Shown piece by piece: positions 25,534-30,798 of a stretch of 30,798 nucleotides of DNA. Numbering within the stretch: the stretch's first letter is position 1; each line of letters opens with the position of its first letter. This stretch comes from UBA6168 sp964573725 (GTDB taxonomy: Bacteria > Bacteroidota > Bacteroidia > Chitinophagales > Saprospiraceae), in NCBI GenBank assembly GCA_964573725.1, contig CAZNLJ010000052.1, positions 1 to 30,798 of the forward strand, read 5' to 3'. The position numbers were made by a program, and so were the translations under genes. The notes beneath the pieces were generated by a model that was not told where the DNA came from, did no database searches, and worked only from the letters and a program-made list of their open reading frames with translations.

Positions 25534-25977
25534 GCAACCGTTTTTCGGATGGCCGGATACCGGGGCGGTGTTTCCTTCCGGGTGCCGGGGGGGGCGCCAG
25601 CCGCCGCGCCGACATCCGGGCGGCGGACCTTCCCATCCATCCGGTATCGGGGGCGCCGGCAGGTTCCAAGGAACCGTCGCAGCAGCGAAGATAAGGATAC
25701 CCAGGGATTCCTGTGCCGCAGCCGGCGGGTTGGACAAAATTGGCTTACCTGACAAGCGGATTGCAGTTCGTACGACTTGCGGCCCATTTGTGCCACGGAG
25801 GGATGAACCTGGCTTTTCACCCGGTGCCCGGATGGGCCGTACCGGTTCCGGCGGAAGGCGGCGGGGAACCATTCCTGCCCCGCCGGCAGTTGGGAACTAT
25901 GTCGGCAAGCCCTACCTTTGTGCAGCGGTCGCGGGGTCATCGGCCCGGCTGCGCCCCAGGTAAAACGAGCAACCGGC
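25534..25977. other. Divergent intergenic region between the second TPR regulator and the BatA-like gene
   Basis: The region holds the promoter of the BatA-like gene at 25890-25920. For the minus-strand regulator I find no exact TAnnTTTG element. Open frames here are shadows without protein features. Confidence 0.5.
25890..25920 (+). promoter_or_regulatory. Promoter of the BatA-like vWA gene
   Basis: TTG (25890-25892) and TACCTTTG (25913-25920) are separated by 20 bases, an excellent match to the Bacteroidota -33/-7 pattern. The -7 element ends 57 bases before the ATG at 25978, which supports that start over the upstream open frame at 25918. Confidence 0.7.
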
Positions 25978-28005
25978 ATGCAATTCCTATATCCGACCTT
26001 CCTGTATGCGATGGCGGCTGTCGCCATTCCCATCCTCATCCACCTGTTTCATTTCCGCAGGTTCCGGAAAGTGTATTTCACCAACGTCCGGTTTCTGAAG
26101 GAAGTCAAGGAAGAGACCAGTGCCCGGCAGCGCCTGCGGAACCTGCTGGTGTTGCTGATGCGGTGCCTGGCCGTCCTCTTTCTGGCGCTGGCATTTGCGC
26201 AGCCTTTCCTGCCGGCGGACGATTCCGTGGCCCAAGGGGATGCGGCGGTCAGCATTTACGTGGATAATTCATTCAGCATGAGTGCCCTGAGCGAGGAGGC
26301 CCCCTTGTTGGAACGGGCGCGGCAGCGGGCGCGGGAAATAGTGTCCGCCTATTCGGTGGAGGATCGGTTCCAGGTCTTGACCAATGACATGGAAGGACGG
26401 CACCTGCGCCTGGTCTCGAAGGAGGAAGCCTTGGGATTCATCGAGGATATAGCCATCTCGCCGGCGGTCAGGACCTACTCGGAGGTGTTGCGGCAGCAGG
26501 CGCAGGTCCTGGGTACCGCTCCGGCGGTGAACCGGCTGGCCTACCTCATCTCCGACTTCCAGGCCGTGTCCACCGATCCGGAGAACTATCGGGATACCGC
26601 GCTGACCGTCCGGCTCGTCCCCCTGCAGGCGGTGCGGGAAAACAACGTCAGCATCGACAGTGCCTGGTTCGAAGCGCCGGTTCAATTGCCGGACCAGGTC
26701 AGCCGGCTTTTGGTCCGGTTGCGGAACTGGAGCGGGGAGCCGGCGGAGAACATCCGCTTGTCCGTCCGGTACGACGGGGAAACCAAGCCCGTATCCGAGC
26801 AGACCCTGCCGGCGGGCGGGGAGCGGGTGGACACCATCGGTTTTTCCTTGCGGCGGACCGGTTGGCAGGAGGCGGCGGTACAGCTCACCGATTATCCTGT
26901 ACAGTTTGATGACGAATATCTTTTCGCCTTCGAGGTGGTGGATACGATCCGGGTGCTGGCGATCCACGACGGAGGGGTCGATTCCTACCTGGATGCCGCC
27001 TTTTCGCGCAACCCCTTGTTCCGGATCCGGCATGTATCGGCCAATAACATCGACTATGCCGGCATGTCCGATTATTCCCTGATCATTTGCCAGGGGCTTC
27101 CGGTGGTATCCTCCGGGCTGGCGGCGGAGTTGCTGCGCTTCCTGGAGGAGGGCGGCAATGTGTTGGTATTCCCCGGCGCAAGCGCCGTGCGGGAGGGCTA
27201 TAATGATTTCCTGCAGCGGGTACCGGCGCCGCGCCTGGGGGGCTTCGAGCAGGAGGACCGGGCCATCCACGCCATCAATACCGATGCCTTCGTATTCCGG
27301 GATGTGTACCAGAACCGGGACCTGCCTTTGAAATTGCCGCTCACCCATGGGAATTTCCGGCTGGAAGCCGGTTCGGTCGCCGGGGAGACCTTGTTGACCT
27401 ATCGGGACGGGCAAGTGTTCCTGGGCGCCTACAACCGGGGGAAGGGCGTCCTGTACCTCTGTGCGGCGCCTTTGTCGGAGACGTACGGCAACCTGGCGCG
27501 CAGCGGGGAGGTCTTCATTCCGATGTTGAACAAGATGGCCTTGTCAAATGTCCGCAACCGCCCCATCGCCTACACCATCGGCCGGGAGGAGGTGGTGGAG
27601 ACGGCGGTACCTGCGCGCGGGGCGGAACAAGTGTACCGTTTGGTCGGAAAGGACGGGGCGTTCATCCCTAGGCAGCGCAGCATCGGTGCCAGGCTGGTAT
27701 TGGGCATGGAGCGGAACATCGGCCGGGCGGGCTATTACGACCTGGTGGCGGGGACGGATACCGTGCTGGCGAAGTTTGCGTTCAACCACGACCGCCGGGA
27801 ATCGGACCTGCGATGTCTCGACGGGGAGGAGCTGCGAGGACGGGTGCCCGCGAATGTGGCCGTACTGACCAGCCAGGCGACCGCGGATTTCCAGGCCGTC
27901 GTCAGCGACCGGGACCGTGGCACGGTGCTGTGGAAAGCCTGCGTAATTTTGGCCTTACTTGCCCTGGCGGCCGAAACCGTGCTGTTGAGGGCCTGGCGAA
28001 AATAA
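25978..28005 (+). CDS. BatA-N domain membrane protein with vWA domain
   Basis: From ATG 25978 the product is 675 residues. Residues about 1-80 form the BatA (aerotolerance regulator) N-terminal module: a membrane helix, LIHLFHFRRFRKVYFTNVRFLKEV, then a second helix (LLMRCLAVLFLALAFAQPF). A von Willebrand factor A-like domain follows, with an intact MIDAS start DNSFS (Asp96, Ser98, Ser100). The middle has beta-sandwich sequence (about 230-310) and a GATase-like segment with LLRFLEEGGNVLVFPG. A last membrane helix closes the C-terminus (about 650-670). Such proteins sit in the inner membrane with the vWA and later domains likely periplasmic; their role in envelope assembly or stress is only loosely established. 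It stands alone, without batB, batC or a MoxR ATPase nearby, and ends 18 bases from the convergent AraC-type regulator. Confidence 0.88.
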   Translation: MQFLYPTFLYAMAAVAIPILIHLFHFRRFRKVYFTNVRFLKEVKEETSARQRLRNLLVLLMRCLAVLFLALAFAQPFLPADDSVAQGDAAVSIYVDNSFSMSALSEEAPLLERARQRAREIVSAYSVEDRFQVLTNDMEGRHLRLVSKEEALGFIEDIAISPAVRTYSEVLRQQAQVLGTAPAVNRLAYLISDFQAVSTDPENYRDTALTVRLVPLQAVRENNVSIDSAWFEAPVQLPDQVSRLLVRLRNWSGEPAENIRLSVRYDGETKPVSEQTLPAGGERVDTIGFSLRRTGWQEAAVQLTDYPVQFDDEYLFAFEVVDTIRVLAIHDGGVDSYLDAAFSRNPLFRIRHVSANNIDYAGMSDYSLIICQGLPVVSSGLAAELLRFLEEGGNVLVFPGASAVREGYNDFLQRVPAPRLGGFEQEDRAIHAINTDAFVFRDVYQNRDLPLKLPLTHGNFRLEAGSVAGETLLTYRDGQVFLGAYNRGKGVLYLCAAPLSETYGNLARSGEVFIPMLNKMALSNVRNRPIAYTIGREEVVETAVPARGAEQVYRLVGKDGAFIPRQRSIGARLVLGMERNIGRAGYYDLVAGTDTVLAKFAFNHDRRESDLRCLDGEELRGRVPANVAVLTSQATADFQAVVSDRDRGTVLWKACVILALLALAAETVLLRAWRK

Positions 28006-28023
28006 GGACGGCCGGCGCGGAGC

Positions 28024-29766
28024 TCATCGCTTTGCCTCCGTCTTTTCCCGGAGGTATTCCCTGGCGTACTCCTTGGCCGTCAGACCGGTATTGCTCTTGA
28101 AGACCCGGTAGAAAGTCCGTTCCGAATTGAAGCCGGCGGACAGGAAGAGCTCGCCCGGCAAGTCGGTGTTGCCGGCCTTGTTGCAATGATGGCGGATCAG
28201 CTGCTTGGCTTCCGAGGTCCGGTATCCGTTGATGAGGTTTCTGAAATTCGAATCCGCATGTTTGCTCAATGCCTGAAAAAGGTATAATCGGTTGGTACCC
28301 AACAACGTGACGAGTAAGTTGAGGTCCAGTTTGGGGTTGAGGTACAGTTTCTTTGATTCGATGAGATACATCATCTCATCGTAAAGGTCCTTTCGGTCTT
28401 CCGTAATGACCTCGATGTCGGCCTGGTCTGTCGCAGAGGTGCCTTCCTCCGGCACGGTGACATCTTCGATGAGGGTGTGGGTGTGCGCGGGAGCATGCTT
28501 GGCACGCAGGGTCTCCAGTAGGGCATCCGTACGTGCCTCCCTCCGATACAGGTCCTTGACGAACATGTCGCGGGTCCGTTTCAACACAAATGGAATAAGG
28601 GCCAGGGTGAACAGGATGATGTTGATGGCGATGAGCAGGGATTGCCGCTTGCGGTTGTTTTGCAAGGTAAGTTCCTGGTTGCGGATGATGAGTTCGTTTT
28701 CCTTCAGTTGATGCAAGGTCTCCATTTCCTTCAGGCTGGACTGTTTTTCCTCGCGCAGCAGGATTTGCTGGTTGGCCAGCAGGGACTCCATGTGTTTGAA
28801 TGCCGCCGGATAGTCCTGGACAGCCTTGTAAGAATGATAAAGCAGGGAATCGAGATACCCCTCCAAGTCCGGGGTGGCGCCGGTCTGTCGGAGAATGGCC
28901 AAGGCTTCTTTTCCGTAGTCGATGGCACCATGATAGTTGCCCTTCGCCATTTCATAGGCAAGCAGCTGGCCGAAGCCATGGGCGACAAAAATCAGGTGCC
29001 GGAATTCGTAGCAAAGCTCGATACAGCGACGAGTGTGTCCGACCCAATCCTGCGAGTTTTCCACCAACAGGTAATAGTAGCCGAAGCCGGCACAGGCGGC
29101 AGCCATGCCGAAGGAATCCTGTCGGCTTTCGGCCAGCGCTTTCCCGATTTCCAGGTGGACCAGGCAGCTGTCGGCATCGATCGGTAGCCAGGAAAGACCA
29201 TAGGAAATCTCATCACTGATGATCAGGCTGGGAACGGCCAGTTCATGGGATAAGTCCAGCGCCGCCCGCTTATACCGAAGTGCTTCCGCTACATCGCCTT
29301 TTGTAAAATAGGCGGTACCCTGCAGGGCATGGCAGGCCCGCATCAGCTTCTTGTCCTCACTGCGTTCCGCAAACAGTTGGAGTTCCTCCAATAACGGAAG
29401 TATATCCTTCGTTTCCCCCAGGGAAAAAGAGGCGCTGGCTACGGCGAGCCTGCTCTCGGTGATCAGGGAACTGTCCTTGACCAGGTGGGAAAGCACGACG
29501 GCATCCAAAGCCTGTCGCTTGCTTTGGAGGAAGTTCCCGATTTGGTGAAACGACTTGCTCAGGCGGAGGTGGTAATACATTTTTTCATCCGGTGACAACC
29601 GGATGGCTGGCTCCTCCAGTTTACGGGTCGCAAGACGGATGATCTCGTGGTGTCGGTTGGCGTCGACCAGCGCAATTATTGCCGGATCGGGAAAAGGCTG
29701 TCCACGCAAGACGGATGACCATATCAGCAAATAGGCAAGTATGCGTGGTAGGCTTCGATGGTTCAT
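28024..29766 (-). CDS. TPR-repeat transmembrane regulator with AraC-type C-terminal HTH (third)
   Basis: From ATG 29766 the product is 580 residues with an N-terminal leader ending near VLRGQ. TPR-like helices fill about 30-340 (e.g. KGDVAEALRYKRAALDLSHE, GNYHGAIDYGKEALAIL). A coiled stretch precedes one membrane segment (SLLIAINIILFTLALIPFVL, about 380-400). The cytoplasmic part has an acidic linker and an AraC/XylS-type HTH (about 475-575) with LVTLLGTNRLYLFQALSKH in the first helix pair and LFLSAGFNSERTFYRVFKSNTGLTAKEYAREY in the second. It therefore resembles the two LuxR-like TPR regulators in layout but carries a different DNA-binding domain. It is transcribed away from the FISUMP-type gene at 30330 across a 563-base AT-rich region, which makes that gene a candidate target. 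Autoregulation is also likely but unproven. Confidence 0.9.
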   Translation of the reverse strand: MNHRSLPRILAYLLIWSSVLRGQPFPDPAIIALVDANRHHEIIRLATRKLEEPAIRLSPDEKMYYHLRLSKSFHQIGNFLQSKRQALDAVVLSHLVKDSSLITESRLAVASASFSLGETKDILPLLEELQLFAERSEDKKLMRACHALQGTAYFTKGDVAEALRYKRAALDLSHELAVPSLIISDEISYGLSWLPIDADSCLVHLEIGKALAESRQDSFGMAAACAGFGYYYLLVENSQDWVGHTRRCIELCYEFRHLIFVAHGFGQLLAYEMAKGNYHGAIDYGKEALAILRQTGATPDLEGYLDSLLYHSYKAVQDYPAAFKHMESLLANQQILLREEKQSSLKEMETLHQLKENELIIRNQELTLQNNRKRQSLLIAINIILFTLALIPFVLKRTRDMFVKDLYRREARTDALLETLRAKHAPAHTHTLIEDVTVPEEGTSATDQADIEVITEDRKDLYDEMMYLIESKKLYLNPKLDLNLLVTLLGTNRLYLFQALSKHADSNFRNLINGYRTSEAKQLIRHHCNKAGNTDLPGELFLSAGFNSERTFYRVFKSNTGLTAKEYAREYLREKTEAKR

Positions 29767-30329
29767 TCAATCGTCAGTGATGATTAGTGATGAATCGGTT
29801 CCGGTCGGAATGATCAGGTTTTTTCCGCTGATCAGGATGTTGGAACTTGCCCAATGCTGCATCTATCGAACATTTCCATGCCCTGGCAAAGATGCTTCGT
29901 ATACACGGAGCAACCACGAATTTTTGTCCACTACGATGCATCCGACGGAATTTATTGGAAGTAATGATATCAAAAATTGAGCATTTTGAAATATTATTTA
30001 TAGTATATGAAATAATAAAATTCAATAATTGGCAAACAATTGCGGTTTTGGCAAAAAAAATCTGGTGGCCGCAACCTACAATTTGTGGTTTTGGCGGATG
30101 TAATTGATAAAATGGCAAGTATCTCCTCCTGTCTATGCTCACTTTTGTCCGGCGAATTGAACGTAAATCCGCCCTACAATAATCTATGGCAAGGATTCCT
30201 TGATGAACCTACCGGCTTAGTGCCGCGGGTCGTCATTTTCCTCCGCTACATCCTGGTGATGCTTGGTCGTGCCATTCACCACCATCTCATCACCCTTCGA
30301 TGATGCCACAAACAACAAACCGCATACAT
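29767..30329. other. AT-rich divergent intergenic region
   Basis: This 563-base region separates the AraC-type TPR regulator from the FISUMP-type surface gene. About 29930-30120 is strikingly AT-rich compared with the rest of the window. It contains the direct repeats at 30036-30095 and TTGGCAAA copies. I found no exact TAnnTTTG element for either gene; the best minus-strand candidate is CATCTTTG at 29894-29887. Small open frames here show no recognisable protein. Confidence 0.5.
30029..30095 (+). repeat. Direct repeats, possible regulator-binding sites
   Basis: ACAATTGCGGTTTTGGC (30036-30052) and ACAATTTGTGGTTTTGGC (30078-30095) are imperfect direct copies that share the nine-base core GGTTTTGGC; their starts are 42 bases apart, about four helical turns. 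In addition TTGGCAAA occurs at 30029-30036 and 30048-30055. The position between a divergent AraC-type regulator and a surface gene suits binding sites for that regulator, which is an inference only. Confidence 0.45.
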
Positions 30330-30798
30330 ATGACTAGGAGAACAACTCGATCATTCAATTCCTCCACTGGGCATACGCTTCGGAACGACCGACGTGCCAC
30401 CTTGACCAGCCTGTTGTCAACGTTTGTCCTGGTGATAGCCGCCTGGCAGCCGCTGTCCGGCCAAACGGTCATCGGCGGTTCCACGCCAGACTCCTCGGCG
30501 GTGCTGGATGTCGTTAGTCAAAGCAAGGGGGTTCTTTTTCCCCGCCTCACCAGCGCCCAGCGGGATGCGATTCCAGCTCCCGCCGAAGGTTTGATGCTCT
30601 ACAACACAACGACCCGTTGTCTCGAAATCAACTTCGGTCCCCCGTCCAATCCGGTCTGGACGGCCATCCAGTGCAGCGGCGGGACTCCTGGCGGCGGCTC
30701 CGCTTCCGCGGGCTGCTGGGCCATGGTCTCCGCGACGGACACCCTCCATTTCATGTGCCATAACCTGGCTTCGGCCAATACCTCCGCCGACCCCGTCA
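30330..30798 (+). CDS. FISUMP-type secreted surface protein (3' end beyond window)
   Basis: The ATG at 30330 opens a frame of 156 codons to the window edge. It begins MTRRTTRSF, then a hydrophobic leader (LLSTFVLVIAAWQPLSGQ) and VIGGSTPDSSAVLDVVSQSKG followed by VLFPRLTSAQRDAIPAPAEGLMLYNTTT, a widespread N-terminal module of Bacteroidota cell-surface proteins. After a Gly/Ser linker comes CWAMVSATDTLHFMCHNLASANTSADP, resembling the start of the FISUMP (Fibrobacter succinogenes major paralogous) domain, cut by the edge. The protein is probably exported and may be long, with HYR-type repeats like its relative at 22452. The AraC-type TPR regulator is divergent. Function unknown; adhesion or surface-layer roles are inferred. 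Confidence 0.8.
   Translation, partial: MTRRTTRSFNSSTGHTLRNDRRATLTSLLSTFVLVIAAWQPLSGQTVIGGSTPDSSAVLDVVSQSKGVLFPRLTSAQRDAIPAPAEGLMLYNTTTRCLEINFGPPSNPVWTAIQCSGGTPGGGSASAGCWAMVSATDTLHFMCHNLASANTSADPV

Noticed and set aside
23944..25752. A 602-codon plus-strand open frame antisense to the second TPR regulator
   Set aside because: The translation is a shadow rich in Leu, Gln and Glu from the antisense codons. The minus-strand frame has a signal peptide, TPRs, a membrane helix and a HTH.
26269..27414. A 381-codon minus-strand open frame inside the BatA-like gene
   Set aside because: Antisense to a protein with a MIDAS motif and membrane helices; no independent features.
29930..30120. AT-rich island as horizontally acquired DNA or an insertion sequence remnant
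   Set aside because: It contains no transposase-like frame or paired terminal repeats; AT-rich promoter DNA between divergent genes explains it more simply.

Overview
The window looks like a chromosomal segment of a high-GC member of the Bacteroidota, most likely Saprospiraceae or a relative (Lewinella/Phaeodactylibacter-like). The reasons are type IX secretion (T9SS) C-terminal sorting domains, GEVED, SprB-like, HYR and FISUMP-type domains, transmembrane regulators with TPRs and a HTH, and TAnnTTTG-type -7 promoter elements without clear Shine-Dalgarno sites. The genus is inferred, not proven. Both end genes are cut by the window. I see no tRNA, rRNA, CRISPR array, insertion sequence or phage gene.

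Layout. 1-3946 (-): 5' part of a large secreted metzincin protease with Ig-like, SprB-like and GEVED domains. 4295-5515 (-): queA. 5685-9076 (+): an exported vanadium-haloperoxidase-type enzyme with MopE-like repeats and a T9SS tail, followed closely by an alpha/beta hydrolase. 9102-11557 (-): a compact modA-modB-modC oxyanion transporter operon. 11832-12194 (-): rplS with its promoter and terminator. 12486-18733 (+): a run of exported proteins: a di-CxxCH PSCyt/DUF1549/DUF1553 protein with a CBM6-like insert, a Tat-lipoprotein DUF1501 partner, a DUF1028 protein with a T9SS tail, and an unknown lipoprotein. 18864-19205 (+): a small AhpD-like protein. 19227-20135 (-): a pirin with an export-like leader.

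From 20351 to the end the content changes to regulators and surface proteins. There are three membrane-anchored TPR proteins ending in a cytoplasmic HTH: two LuxR-like (20351-22027 + and 23692-25533 -) and one AraC-type (28024-29766 -). With them are a BatA-like vWA membrane protein (25978-28005 +), a frameshifted remnant of an HYR-repeat surface protein (22452-23085) and the start of an apparently intact relative with a FISUMP-like domain (30330 to the end). The remnant and the end gene share their N-terminal pattern, and each lies next to a TPR regulator. The segment therefore looks like a pair of regulator-plus-surface-protein modules, one of which is decaying.

Most long open frames antisense to these genes are GC-rich shadows. 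The first gene (1-3946) has no stop inside the window and was read directly from the reverse complement.
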